Shown in pieces: positions 41,591-50,875 of a stretch of 64,000 nt of DNA. The position numbers and the translations under genes are program-made. Position 1 is the first letter of the stretch; each line of letters starts with the position of its first letter. The stretch is from JAJFKB01 sp965230515 (GTDB taxonomy: Bacteria; Pseudomonadota; Gammaproteobacteria; Pseudomonadales; IMCC2047). The stretch lies in the NCBI GenBank assembly GCA_965230515.1, contig OZ246007.1, forward strand, positions 248,001-312,000, in the 5' to 3' direction. The notes beneath the pieces are model-generated. The model was not told the DNA's origin. It was given only the letters and a program-made list of their open reading frames with translations, and did not search any database.

Positions 41591-41752
41591 TGATGCTTCA
41601 GTATGACTTGTATGCAGATATAAATGGCCAATATACACAGGTTTTATCTAAAGATAAAAGAGTAATATTTACGCAGATCCGAATAGATCACGCCTGGCTT
41701 GAATAAGGTGGCGCTGGTTGAATTAACAGAACAAAAGATTGGAGAGAGTTTT

Positions 41753-43660
41753 TTGGCATCATTACCGGTTATTGTAGGTTTTGGCGGAATCAATGCCGCC
41801 GGCAGATCATCTTTTAATCATAGTTATCGACGAATGCTGGCTGATGTGCTCGACCCCAACGTTGTTGATGAAACCTATACTGATCTCGCCGTATTGATGA
41901 ATCTGTTGCGCTATCAAGAGGGGCAATATGTTGATTCACATGGTAATGCGGTTCAACTTGCCGAATGGCTTGCTTTGAGCAAAGTGCAGATTAACAATCA
42001 GACATTGATCAGAAAGCTGGAACACAACCTGTTTAATCCTGATGCCGTACCCAGGAATGTTGCAGCGACTTTGCTGCCAGAGTCCGGGGAAAGCATTGGT
42101 TTTATCGCGAGATCCCGACATTTACCCAAAACCATCCCTGAGGATTGGACGGTAGAACCATTAAATGATGGTTCTGACAGGGTTAGGGTAAAGGCCGCTT
42201 CCCAAATGAGCGCGTTGTTACCTGATCATGTACAATCGCTTGTTAATAGCGCCGGACAACTCCCTAGCGGCTTTAAACCCAATAAACTGTATCCATCCCG
42301 CAATCACCCGCGAGGTTTGCAGATGTCCGTTTATGCGGCTTCTGATGCGATTCAGTCCATGGGTATCGAGTGGCAACAGGTGCTTTCAGTTGTTTCACCG
42401 GATCAGGTGGGAATCTATGCAAGCTCTGCAATGAGCCAGCTGGATGGCAATGGCGTGGGTGGTATGCTGCAAGCAAATTTAATGGGCAAACGGGTAACCT
42501 CAAAGCAGTGTCCACTTGGTTTTGCGGAAATGCCGGCGGATTTTGTTAACGCCTATATTACCGGTAGCGTTGGTGGAACGGGCGCTAATATAGGAGCCTG
42601 CGCTACCTTTCTCTATAACCTGAGTCAGGGTGTTGATGATATTCGTAGTGGTCGTAAACGTGCTGTGATCGTGGGAACGAGCGAAGCACCGGTGACGCCT
42701 GAAGTAATAGAGGGTTATCGAACGATGGGGGCACTTGCCCAGGACTCCGAGCTTATGGCTCTGGATGATTGTTCGACGCCTGATCATAAGCGCGCATGCC
42801 GGCCGTTTTCTACAAACTGTGGTTTTACTCTTGCTGAAGCCTCTCACTACATCGTGTTGTTTGATGATAGCCTGGCAATTGAGCTTGGCGCACAGATATT
42901 TGGCGCTGTAGGCGATGTTTTTGTTAATGCCGACGGCTATAAAAAGTCTATTTCCGGTCCCGGGGTCGGGAACTATATCACAATGGCCAAGTCGCTTGCC
43001 GCCACGGGAGCGATTCTGGGCGATTCGGCTTTAGCGAAAACCTTTGTTCAGGCTCATGGGACCAGTACGCCACAGAATAGGGTGACCGAGTCTCGCATAT
43101 TAAACGAAATGAGCAAGACATTCGCGCTTGGCAAATGGCCTGTTGCAGCGGTGAAAAGCTATGTTGGACATTCTATTGGCTCCGCTGCGGCGGACCAGTT
43201 GATCGCCAGCCTTGGAGTATGGCAGTACGGATATATACCAGGCATCAAGACGATTGATCATATTGCCGATGATGTCGAGGCGAGCCATTTGGAAGTGCTC
43301 ACCGAGCATAAGGAGGTCGGTAAGGAAGGTATTGAGGCGGCCATTATTAATTCAAAGGGCTTTGGTGGTAATAATGCGAGCTGTAGTGTACTTGCACCGC
43401 ACCGCGCTTGCGCTATGTTGGAGAAAAAACATGGGGCACAGAGTTTTCGGAATTATCTGGGTAAACGGCAACTGGTTCAGGAACAAGCGGAACAGTATAA
43501 TCAGCAAGCAGTGAAGGGGCTTGCCAAGCCCATTTACCATTTTGGACAGGATGTTCGGCACGATTCCGATGTGACACTTAACAGGAGCGAGATGCGCATT
43601 ACCGGCTATCAAAACCCGATCAATCTTGATCTGGATAACCCTTACGAAGATATGTGTTAA
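41753..43660 (+). CDS. Long stand-alone beta-ketoacyl synthase family protein
   Basis: About 635 residues. The thiolase-fold condensing-enzyme triad is present: Cys in GANIGACATFLYN (codon 42599-42601), His in VQAHGTSTPQNRV, and His in KSYVGHSIGSAA. It is 200 residues longer than FabB/FabF, with an N-terminal extension (GFGGINAAGRSSFNHSYRRML) and a C-terminal tail. I prefer the TTG at 41753 because GGAGAG lies just upstream and the product then begins LASLPVIVGFGGINAAG; the frame is open to a TTG at 41699. No acyl carrier protein, ketoreductase or acyltransferase is adjacent. The product is unknown; polyunsaturated, hydrocarbon or specialised lipid synthesis are possibilities. Confidence 0.85.
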   Translation: MASLPVIVGFGGINAAGRSSFNHSYRRMLADVLDPNVVDETYTDLAVLMNLLRYQEGQYVDSHGNAVQLAEWLALSKVQINNQTLIRKLEHNLFNPDAVPRNVAATLLPESGESIGFIARSRHLPKTIPEDWTVEPLNDGSDRVRVKAASQMSALLPDHVQSLVNSAGQLPSGFKPNKLYPSRNHPRGLQMSVYAASDAIQSMGIEWQQVLSVVSPDQVGIYASSAMSQLDGNGVGGMLQANLMGKRVTSKQCPLGFAEMPADFVNAYITGSVGGTGANIGACATFLYNLSQGVDDIRSGRKRAVIVGTSEAPVTPEVIEGYRTMGALAQDSELMALDDCSTPDHKRACRPFSTNCGFTLAEASHYIVLFDDSLAIELGAQIFGAVGDVFVNADGYKKSISGPGVGNYITMAKSLAATGAILGDSALAKTFVQAHGTSTPQNRVTESRILNEMSKTFALGKWPVAAVKSYVGHSIGSAAADQLIASLGVWQYGYIPGIKTIDHIADDVEASHLEVLTEHKEVGKEGIEAAIINSKGFGGNNASCSVLAPHRACAMLEKKHGAQSFRNYLGKRQLVQEQAEQYNQQAVKGLAKPIYHFGQDVRHDSDVTLNRSEMRITGYQNPINLDLDNPYEDMC

Positions 43661-43683
43661 GTCATCAGTTATTCAGAGGTGTC

Positions 43684-44217
43684 CTAGAATTTTGGTTTAG
43701 GTACCGGCTTATACCTACTTCGTTTATAGGTGAGTTGTTTAACGGTGTCTTCCACCTTTTTGTAAAGTGCACGAATGCTAACAGGCATGCCGGATTTGGC
43801 GCGTCGTGAAATCATGGTGACAGGAAAAAACAGATCATCAGAATCCTCGAATCGCAAAGCACGGCTCCTTCCGTAGCGGTCCTCAACAACCACCCAACTC
43901 AAATTAAGATTTTTAACCATTACATCGCCAAAAACCACTCCCAGTGCCTGTAGATCATAGGTGCTGTTTTTAGCGATAAGCTGCTTATCGATGATCTTCT
44001 GAACATAGTATAAGTCAGATGTGTAACCTTCCAGTTTAATGTAGCCGAAGTTATCCCTGATCAGTCCAGAAACAATATTGCGTTGCCTTTCAAGTTGCGT
44101 CTTATCATTTGGGGTAAGCTCAATTATGCGCTTTTCCTGGAAAGCCTGGCCAAAAGAAGTGGCTAGAAGCAATAGCAGCGGAAAAACGATATGTGTGCCG
44201 TAACAACGAATTTTCAT
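43684..44217 (-). CDS. Secreted DUF3806-like protein
   Basis: The 177-residue protein starts at the ATG 44217. It has a signal peptide (MKIRCYGTHIVFPLLLLLATSFGQA, residues 1-25). The mature domain contains LQALGVVFGDVMVKNLNLSWVVVEDRYGRSRALRF (about 89-123), the signature region of DUF3806. The function is unknown. It converges with the ketoacyl synthase with 23 bases between the stops. The frame continues upstream of 44217 but lacks homology there. Confidence 0.75.
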   Translation of the reverse strand: MKIRCYGTHIVFPLLLLLATSFGQAFQEKRIIELTPNDKTQLERQRNIVSGLIRDNFGYIKLEGYTSDLYYVQKIIDKQLIAKNSTYDLQALGVVFGDVMVKNLNLSWVVVEDRYGRSRALRFEDSDDLFFPVTMISRRAKSGMPVSIRALYKKVEDTVKQLTYKRSRYKPVPKPKF

Positions 44218-44731
44218 AAAATGGAAAGTGGCCTCTATTAACAATGATAGATTAGACAGAATTATCGGTTGAATGTTCGTGCCTGAAGCTGTCCGGTCTA
44301 AACCAGATAATGTTTCATTCTTGTTATTTGCTAAACTAGGTGGAATGAGGCTGGCTGTCAATAGATGAATTGGATACTGTCTCAGTTACAGCGTGCAGGC
44401 TACATCACGACAGAATGATGATGTGTTTTTGTCGAGTGATCTGGTACAGCAGTCTGTTGGAAATGAATCTCGTTGTGCATTCTTTTGAATGAGTGCATGG
44501 AGGGGTAATAGTATAAAATGTTATGCTGAAAATGGATTATAGAAAGCACTGAAATCGTTGTTGTTAAAGCGTTTGCTGGCGATAGAGAGCGCATTGATCT
44601 TGATCAAATTGGGCGCAAGAAATGATATTTATGCACAAGCACTTTTTTTTGCGCTGCGCAACTGAAAAAAAACTCAAAAAATCTGAATAAACACTGTTGA
44701 CAACACGTAACCTATTGATAAGTAAAGAGTA
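44218..44731. other. Intergenic stretch upstream of the transglycosylase-like lipoprotein
   Basis: AT-rich, with no supported gene. A minus-strand frame at 44400-44594 has no ribosome site or family features. Near the right end TTGACA occurs at 44697-44702, but the matching -10 would overlap the next start codon, so it may not be the promoter. I see no RNA gene. Confidence 0.4.
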
Positions 44732-45454
44732 ATGAAATTTTGGTTAAAATTTGTACAATCTGTGTATTTGCTCAAGTATAGAGCGCTTTTAGCGCCTTAC
44801 CCCAATTATATACCCAGACTTATCCACAGAAAATGTGGAAAAAGCTGCATTGCGATTTATACCACTATTTTGCTGATTACCGCTCTATCCGGCTGTGCAG
44901 GTCAGCCACCACGTAATATGGATAACCTTTGCCAACTGTTTGAGGAAAAACGTGGTTGGTATAAAGCGGCGCTGCGGGCAGAGAAAAAGTGGGGAGCCCC
45001 GCTTCAGATTCCAATGGCGATGATGTACCAGGAATCCCGTTTTGAAAGTGATGCCAGACCACCGCGCAACTATGTGCTGGGATTCTTGCCATGGGGACGT
45101 AAAAGTTCAGCATACGGATACTCCCAGGCGAAAACAGCGACCTGGAAAGACTACGTCAGGGAAACGGGCAATAGTTGGGCTGACAGGGATAATTTTGCCG
45201 ACGCAATTGATTTTATGGGCTGGTTTATCAACAAAACCCACAAGGTAAACAAAATATCAAAATGGGATACTCGCGCACAGTACCTGAATTACCATGAGGG
45301 GTGGGGGGGGTATCGACGTGGTACCTATAAGAAAAAGAGCTGGCTGATTGAAGTAGCGACAAAGGTTGACCGGCGGGCAAGCCGATACGGTTCACAATAC
45401 AGGAAATGCAAAAAGAAGCTGAATGCGGGCTGGTTAAAACGGCTGTTTACCTGA
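44732..45454 (+). CDS. Lytic transglycosylase-like (SLT) lipoprotein
   Basis: The encoded 240 residues include a lipobox, TALSGCAGQP, with the lipidated Cys near residue 55. The true start may therefore be later than 44732, since 50 residues before the hydrophobic segment is unusual. The SLT-like domain has the catalytic Glu in MMYQESRFESDA, followed by SAYGYSQAKTATWKDY and LNYHEGWGGYRRGTY. It should cleave peptidoglycan glycan strands from the inner face of the outer membrane. The YheU gene follows 12 bases later. Confidence 0.85.
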   Translation: MKFWLKFVQSVYLLKYRALLAPYPNYIPRLIHRKCGKSCIAIYTTILLITALSGCAGQPPRNMDNLCQLFEEKRGWYKAALRAEKKWGAPLQIPMAMMYQESRFESDARPPRNYVLGFLPWGRKSSAYGYSQAKTATWKDYVRETGNSWADRDNFADAIDFMGWFINKTHKVNKISKWDTRAQYLNYHEGWGGYRRGTYKKKSWLIEVATKVDRRASRYGSQYRKCKKKLNAGWLKRLFT

Positions 45455-45466
45455 GGTAGTGATGAA

Positions 45467-45673
45467 ATGAAGGTTCCATATACCGCGATTGATCCGGATA
45501 CACTGACACGGATGATTGAAGAGCTGGTGACCAGGGCAGGGACTGATTATGGACAATATGAACAGAGTCTTGAACAGAAAGTGGCACAGGTAAAGGTAAA
45601 GTTGAAATCCGGTGAGGTAGAGATTCACTACGATGAGCAGCAGGAACTTTGTGAAATTGTACCGGTTAAATAA
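45467..45673 (+). CDS. yheU: YheU-family (UPF0270) small protein
   Basis: The 68-residue protein begins MKVPYTAIDPDTLTRMIEEL and contains GTDYGQYEQSLEQKVAQVK, the family signature also seen in E. coli YheU (GTDYGEHERTLEQKVADVK). The function is unknown; it is a small acidic cytoplasmic protein. It starts 12 bases after the transglycosylase-like gene, probably in the same transcript. The length is normal. Confidence 0.92.
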   Translation: MKVPYTAIDPDTLTRMIEELVTRAGTDYGQYEQSLEQKVAQVKVKLKSGEVEIHYDEQQELCEIVPVK

Positions 45674-45738
45674 AATGTGGGCCGGTAATAATACTATTGA
45701 CCAGAATTTATGTCGTAGTCGCCCGATATTCTTTGCGA

Positions 45739-47760
45739 TTAAATCTTGTTGCGTATCAGGTCTCGAATAACAAAGCGACCGGGGTGCAAAGCGTTAGCCA
45801 TACGAGTACCAATTGGAGCTGGTGTTTGCCCAATGTAAGAAGCGATCAATTCTCCTGATAGAGGAGCTGAAGTAAGCCCTTTAGAGCCATGCCCCGTCGT
45901 AATATACAAGCCGGGCAAATAACCGGCAGGTAGATTTAGTTTACTCCTTGCATCTTTTCTGAGGGGCGCATAGTCACGAACATAGGCTGTGTAATCCGGT
46001 ACCGGACCGGCTAATGGAAGATAGTCAGGTGATGTGGTGCGAAATCCAACACGTCCGGTCAGCGTTTCCACATCAAGCCTGTCAAAGGCCAGTTGGTTTG
46101 CGACAGAAGGAGCAATCCGGTTAATGTTCTCGAGATTGACAAGATGATCATCAATGGTGCAATTTGGACTGCTATGATCAGGATTATACGTGGCCCCAAG
46201 GTGATACTGTCCGTGAATAGGAGGTCCTATATAGCCTTTGCCACAAAGCACCGTTCTGAGTTGGTTGTGATCAACGGAGGGTGTGGGCACAGAGGTTGTT
46301 TGTCCGCGAATAACTTTGAGCGGAAGGTGCCGGGTCTGCTCAAAACTTAAAGCGTCACTGGCATTGGCAATAACCACTAAAGGTGCGGTTGTGATTAAAT
46401 TGTCTTTCTCATTGAACAACATCCAGCCGTGACTGCTTCTTTCAATTCTTTGTACTCTGGTTTCACACTGCAACCTGATATTGTCATCTCTGATCTGGGC
46501 CTCACAGAGTGCTGAGGGTGTCACCCAGTAACCATTGGGATAATACAATCCTCCATAGGGCAGATTACTGCCGGCTATTTCGCTGGCCTGGTTGGCATTA
46601 ACCGGGTACACCAGCTCTCCTGGCTGTGGATTATGGTCAATAAAACGCGATTGTCTATCCGCTTCCTGTTGATCATAAGCCAATTGAAGAATACCGGATT
46701 TCTGCCAGTACTCCCCCCTTTGCTGTTCTGTGAGAAGTTGTGGTAGTTGCTGTGATGTGTACAAATAGCCTGCGCGGTAAAAGTCAGAAGACAGGCTGGG
46801 ATTGGCAGATAGCTTGCAATAAAGTACCCCTTGCCGATTCCCCGAGGCACCATCAGCAATACAGTTGTTTTTTTCAAAAACTGATACCTGCCATCCTCTT
46901 GCTGCAAGACTGGATGCAGCCGAGGTGCCAGCAAGACCCGCACCTATCACAATTGCAGAGTTTGACTGCTTATCAACTCGACGGGGCGGCGCAAACCAGG
47001 GCGTGGGGTGTTCTTCTTGAATGCACTGACTGTCTGGTTTTACCAGTTTGCCGCGAAGCATATGCCTTTTATTGGCAAACCCTTTTACTCGTTCTACGTT
47101 AAATCCCACTCCCTTCATACCCTCACTTACCTGTGCTGCGGCAGTAAAGGTACTGAAGCTAGTATTCACAGAGCTTAAGCGGCTAATCTCTTTAAACAGG
47201 TTCGGGGACCACATGGGTGCATTTTTCGCTGGAGCAAACCCATCCAGAAACCAGCTGTCAATTTTGGCCTGGTAGTCACTATAGCCACTGACAGCATCAC
47301 CGAAGTAGAGATTTAGCTCAATTTTTTCCCGGTTCAGTCTGATCCGATGCCAGCCACCAACCAGCAGCGGGTAATGCTTTAGCATTAGTTCGGCGTAGGG
47401 CTTCAGTTCCGGCCAGACCGATAACGCCCTGCTCATGTCCCCGGCGACCAGAGGGTGTTTTTCAACACTCACGAAGTTAAGTTGGCAGGAGGGTGCAACC
47501 TGGTCTCTCAGGCGCCATGTACAGAGAAAATTCAGTCCGGTACCGAAACCTGTTTCTCCAATGGAGAGTCCGCCCAGTGTGTGCTCACGCTGTTGCAGTT
47601 TTTGCTGTAGTTCATTTTGTAGAAGAAAAACATATTCTGTTTCTTCAACGCCGTTTTTTCTTGAAAAATAGATATCATCAAACTGGCTGGAGTAGGGCGT
47701 GCCTTCTTCGGTCCAGACCAGTTGTGCTGGTGACAGGTTTTGCGAACTACAATCAGTCAC
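45739..47760 (-). CDS. mnmC: tRNA 5-methylaminomethyl-2-thiouridine biosynthesis bifunctional protein
   Basis: About 673 residues from a GTG start. The N-terminal methyltransferase domain carries IGETGFGTGLNFLCTW (AdoMet loop, about residues 70-85 of the longer frame) and FLDGFAPAKNAPMW. The C-terminal FAD oxidoreductase carries IVIGAGLAGTSAASSLAARGW and ends TTGHGSKGLTSAPLSGELI. Together they finish mnm5s2U34 in tRNA. The GTG at 47760 overlaps the nth stop and gives a length near E. coli MnmC; a TTG at 47793 gives 11 more residues. Confidence 0.93.
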   Translation of the reverse strand: MTDCSSQNLSPAQLVWTEEGTPYSSQFDDIYFSRKNGVEETEYVFLLQNELQQKLQQREHTLGGLSIGETGFGTGLNFLCTWRLRDQVAPSCQLNFVSVEKHPLVAGDMSRALSVWPELKPYAELMLKHYPLLVGGWHRIRLNREKIELNLYFGDAVSGYSDYQAKIDSWFLDGFAPAKNAPMWSPNLFKEISRLSSVNTSFSTFTAAAQVSEGMKGVGFNVERVKGFANKRHMLRGKLVKPDSQCIQEEHPTPWFAPPRRVDKQSNSAIVIGAGLAGTSAASSLAARGWQVSVFEKNNCIADGASGNRQGVLYCKLSANPSLSSDFYRAGYLYTSQQLPQLLTEQQRGEYWQKSGILQLAYDQQEADRQSRFIDHNPQPGELVYPVNANQASEIAGSNLPYGGLYYPNGYWVTPSALCEAQIRDDNIRLQCETRVQRIERSSHGWMLFNEKDNLITTAPLVVIANASDALSFEQTRHLPLKVIRGQTTSVPTPSVDHNQLRTVLCGKGYIGPPIHGQYHLGATYNPDHSSPNCTIDDHLVNLENINRIAPSVANQLAFDRLDVETLTGRVGFRTTSPDYLPLAGPVPDYTAYVRDYAPLRKDARSKLNLPAGYLPGLYITTGHGSKGLTSAPLSGELIASYIGQTPAPIGTRMANALHPGRFVIRDLIRNKI

Positions 47761-48388
47761 TGGTTTTATCTTTAAATTCGCACAGGTCTTCAATGATGCA
47801 GGCTCCGCACCGCGGTTTTCGTGCAGTGCAGATATAGCGGCCTTGCAGTATCAACCAGTGATGCGCATCCTGGAGGAAATCCCTGGGAATATGCCTGAGT
47901 AATTTCTCCTCCACTTGCAGAACGTTTTTTCCCGGTGCCAGTCGAGTACGGTTTGCCACTCTAAAAATATGGGTGTCTACCGCCATGGTTGGTTGGCCAA
48001 AAGCTGTATTCAGGACGACGTTTGCTGTTTTTCTACCTACACCGGGGAGAGCCTGCAGTGCTTCACGCGTTTGAGGCACTCGCGAGTCATGCTGTTCAAT
48101 CAGAATGTTACAGGTTTTAATAATATTTTCAGCTTTGCTGTTATACAAGCCGATGGTGCGAATGTACTGTTTTAACCCATCGATACCTAAAGCCCGTATC
48201 TGTTCTGGAGTACTGGCTTTGGGAAACAGTTTAAGAGTAGCTTTGTTGACACTGACATCGGTAGCCTGTGCAGAGAGGATAACGGCAATCAACAGCTCAA
48301 AGGGTGACCGGTAGACCAGTTCGGTGGTCGGATTGGGGTTTTGCTCACGAAGACGGGTGAAAATCTGTAAGCGCTTCTCGGCATTCAT
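47753..48388 (-). CDS. nth: Endonuclease III
   Basis: The 211-residue DNA glycosylase/AP lyase for oxidised pyrimidines has helix-hairpin-helix LPGVGRKTANVVLNTAFG with the catalytic Lys, the catalytic Asp in VDTHIFRVANR, and the C-terminal 4Fe-4S cysteines spaced C-x6-C-x2-C-x5-C (CTARKPRCGACIIEDLC). It follows rsxE by 14 bases, the order seen in E. coli, so it is probably co-transcribed with the rsx operon. Confidence 0.97.
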   Translation of the reverse strand: MNAEKRLQIFTRLREQNPNPTTELVYRSPFELLIAVILSAQATDVSVNKATLKLFPKASTPEQIRALGIDGLKQYIRTIGLYNSKAENIIKTCNILIEQHDSRVPQTREALQALPGVGRKTANVVLNTAFGQPTMAVDTHIFRVANRTRLAPGKNVLQVEEKLLRHIPRDFLQDAHHWLILQGRYICTARKPRCGACIIEDLCEFKDKTSD

Positions 48389-48402
48389 TTGCGTATAAAT
48401 TT

Positions 48403-49116
48403 CTACTTGATTTCGCCCGTGACCCGAACGCGTCTGCTTGTTGCTCCAAGAGAAGCTTTTTCAGCGTCCTGACGCTCTTTGATTTTGCCATCAATGACGC
48501 TTTTCAATGCAATCAGAAAACCCATTCCAATGAAGGCGCCAGGTGGCAAAATAGCAAACAGAAAACCCCGGTAATCCGCTATCAGCGTAATTTGCCAGTT
48601 CTGTGCCATTGGGCCGAGAAGCAGGTGCATATCCGAAAATAGAGTGCCCTGGCCAATGATCTCGCGCATCCCGCCCAGCACCAGCAGCACCAGACTGAAA
48701 CCAATCCCCATCATCAGGCCATCGAGTAGGGAAGGAATAATGGCATTATTACGTGCGAAAGCCTCAGCTCTGCCTAATATCGCACAGTTGGTCACTATTA
48801 ACGGAATGAAGATGCCCAGCGATAGGTAGAGGTCATATGTGAACGCCTGACTTAACAGCTCAATACAGGTGACCAACGATGCGATGATCATGACAAAGGC
48901 GGGCAGCCGGACCGTATCGGGAACGAAATTACGAATCATTGATACGGCCAGATTGGAGCCGACCAAAACCAGTGTAGTGGCGAAACCAAGCCCCAACGCA
49001 TTGACTACAGTACCGGTTACAGCCAATAACGGGCACAGCCCCAGCAGTTGCACCAAAGCTGGGTTGTTATGCCATAAGCCGTTATGGACTATTTCCTGGT
49101 AACCATTATTCGCCAT
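48403..49116 (-). CDS. rsxE: Electron transport complex subunit RsxE/RnfE
   Basis: The 237-residue integral membrane protein has about six transmembrane segments and the family segments NPALVQLLGLCPLLAVT and VTNCAILGRAEAFARNN. It is paralogous to RsxA. It is part of the Rsx/Rnf ion-pumping ferredoxin:NAD-type electron-transfer complex, which in E. coli keeps SoxR reduced. It lies 12 bases after rsxG. The length is normal. Confidence 0.96.
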   Translation of the reverse strand: MANNGYQEIVHNGLWHNNPALVQLLGLCPLLAVTGTVVNALGLGFATTLVLVGSNLAVSMIRNFVPDTVRLPAFVMIIASLVTCIELLSQAFTYDLYLSLGIFIPLIVTNCAILGRAEAFARNNAIIPSLLDGLMMGIGFSLVLLVLGGMREIIGQGTLFSDMHLLLGPMAQNWQITLIADYRGFLFAILPPGAFIGMGFLIALKSVIDGKIKERQDAEKASLGATSRRVRVTGEIK

Positions 49117-49128
49117 ATCCCGCTCCTG

Positions 49129-49794
49129 CTATTTACCCGATGTACGATTGATATCGGCGTGACCTGAATTGGACGTTTTCTGGTCAATAAGGATTTGAGT
49201 ACGATGCGCTTCAAAATACTCAACAGCCCGATGCACCGATTTGACAACCGCTCGAGGAGTAATCGTTGCTCCGGTTAGCTGGTCAAATTCGCCCCCGTCT
49301 TTTTGCACAGCCCACCCCGCCTGGTTGGGATTGTTGAGAGATTTGCCTTCAAACTGCCTGATCCAGGCTGATTTTTTGGCCTCTATTTTATCACCAAGCC
49401 CCGGTGTCTCCTGATGGCTGAGGACCCTTACGCCCGCAACCGTGCCATCTTTCAGAATACCCACAATACTTCTGATCTTTCCGGTATAACCGTCCACGGC
49501 AATCGTGGGCAGTATAACCGCAATGGCTTTTCCATCCTTGCGTGCAATATAGCCTTCCTGAGTACCTTCGTCTGCCACCAGCGCGGGATCGTGAATGCTA
49601 AAGCTATCTTCCAGCAATTCATTGTCATGCATATCCGGTGCAATCACTTCGTGTAGTGCGCGATATTTTGCTGCTCTGACATTGTCATCAATACGATCCC
49701 TGGTCTCCATCTGCGTCACAGCAATTAGCCCTGCGGTAACGACGGCGAAAATACTCAGGCCCAAGGTGTTTTGGCGAATCGATTGTCCCAGCAT
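49129..49794 (-). CDS. rsxG: Electron transport complex subunit RsxG/RnfG
   Basis: The 221-residue protein has an N-terminal membrane anchor (NTLGLSIFAVVTAGLIAV) followed by a periplasmic FMN-binding domain. The covalent FMN attachment Thr is in TGATITPRAVV; GYTGKIRSIVGI and HQETPGLGDKI are further family segments. It passes electrons within the Rsx complex on the periplasmic side. It lies 37 bases after rsxD. Confidence 0.95.
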   Translation of the reverse strand: MLGQSIRQNTLGLSIFAVVTAGLIAVTQMETRDRIDDNVRAAKYRALHEVIAPDMHDNELLEDSFSIHDPALVADEGTQEGYIARKDGKAIAVILPTIAVDGYTGKIRSIVGILKDGTVAGVRVLSHQETPGLGDKIEAKKSAWIRQFEGKSLNNPNQAGWAVQKDGGEFDQLTGATITPRAVVKSVHRAVEYFEAHRTQILIDQKTSNSGHADINRTSGK

Positions 49795-49831
49795 ACTATG
49801 TTCTCTATAAATCCTGTGTTCTCAATAAACC

Positions 49832-50869
49832 CTATTTGTTAGCCTGGTGTCCATAGGTTCGCGGTTGTGTATAGATGTCGATAAAGGGAGCCGCAAAGTT
49901 CATTAAAAGTACCGAAAAAGCAACCGCATCAGGATAGTTACCCCAGGTTCGAATAGCGTAAATAAGGAAACCCGTCAGGGTGCCATAAATCAGCTTGCCT
50001 TTTATGCTGGTCGCAGAAGTGACCGGATCTGTAATAATAAAAAAGGCACCCAGTATTGTGGCTCCGCCTAACAAGTGCAGTTCAGGGGATGCATAACTGT
50101 CGGGGGCATACAGCCAAAAGGCGGTGGATATGATTGCCACTGACAGGAGCATGCTGATCGGTGCATGCCAGGTAAATACCTTTCGATAGAGGAGGTAGAA
50201 CCCACCCAACAGATAAGCCAGGCTGATAAACTGCCATGCTGGCCACGATTGAGCACTGAAAATGGCTTGCGTAGACCATAGCTGCTCTGTAGACAGATCA
50301 CCTTTGTGCTTGAACGCATCGAGTGGCGTAGCCATGGTTATCGCATCTGCGGCGGGTGCTGTCCCAACGGAAAAAATAATCTGCACTGTATCAAGAAAGC
50401 CTGCCATTTCACCTGATGCGGAGGCCAGCGCGCGTGGTGCCAGCCAAGAGGTCATTTCGACAGGGAAGGCAATCAGTACCAGCGCATAGCCTATCATAGC
50501 GGGGTTAAAAAGATTGTTACCCAAACCGCCATACAGATGTTTCGCGACGATTATTGCAAAACTAACGGCTATCATTGTTAACCACCAAGGTGCAAAAGGG
50601 GGCAAAGCCAGACCTAACAACAAGCCGGTTACCAGTGCGCTATGATCCCGAAGATAGAATCCCAAAGGGCGATGCCGGAGTTTGAGTACCAGCGATTCGC
50701 TGATCAGCGCGACAATGCAGGCCCACACCACATTGATAAGATTCCCCCACCCAAAAAAGTAAGTGAGCATGGTAAGTCCCGGTAATGTCGCCAGCATTAC
50801 CAGTAGCATTACATCTCCGGTGCCTCCAGTGCGGGTAAGGTGCGGTGAACTGACGGTTAGTAGACCCAT
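49832..50869 (-). CDS. rsxD: Electron transport complex subunit RsxD/RnfD
   Basis: The 345-residue protein has about nine to ten membrane segments. The start MGLLTVSSPHLTRTGGTGDVML and GGLGNNLFNPAMIGYALVLIAFP are family hallmarks. The covalent FMN Thr is expected in MATPLDAFKH. It is the membrane flavin subunit of the Rsx complex. It starts six bases after rsxC. No anomalies. Confidence 0.95.
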   Translation of the reverse strand: MGLLTVSSPHLTRTGGTGDVMLLVMLATLPGLTMLTYFFGWGNLINVVWACIVALISESLVLKLRHRPLGFYLRDHSALVTGLLLGLALPPFAPWWLTMIAVSFAIIVAKHLYGGLGNNLFNPAMIGYALVLIAFPVEMTSWLAPRALASASGEMAGFLDTVQIIFSVGTAPAADAITMATPLDAFKHKGDLSTEQLWSTQAIFSAQSWPAWQFISLAYLLGGFYLLYRKVFTWHAPISMLLSVAIISTAFWLYAPDSYASPELHLLGGATILGAFFIITDPVTSATSIKGKLIYGTLTGFLIYAIRTWGNYPDAVAFSVLLMNFAAPFIDIYTQPRTYGHQANK

Positions 50870-50875
50870 GGATCC

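Noticed and set aside
44697..44724. TTGACA-based promoter for the transglycosylase-like gene
   Set aside because: The spaced -10 would fall within about ten bases of the start codon and is a poor match. It would be usable only if the true start lies further downstream.
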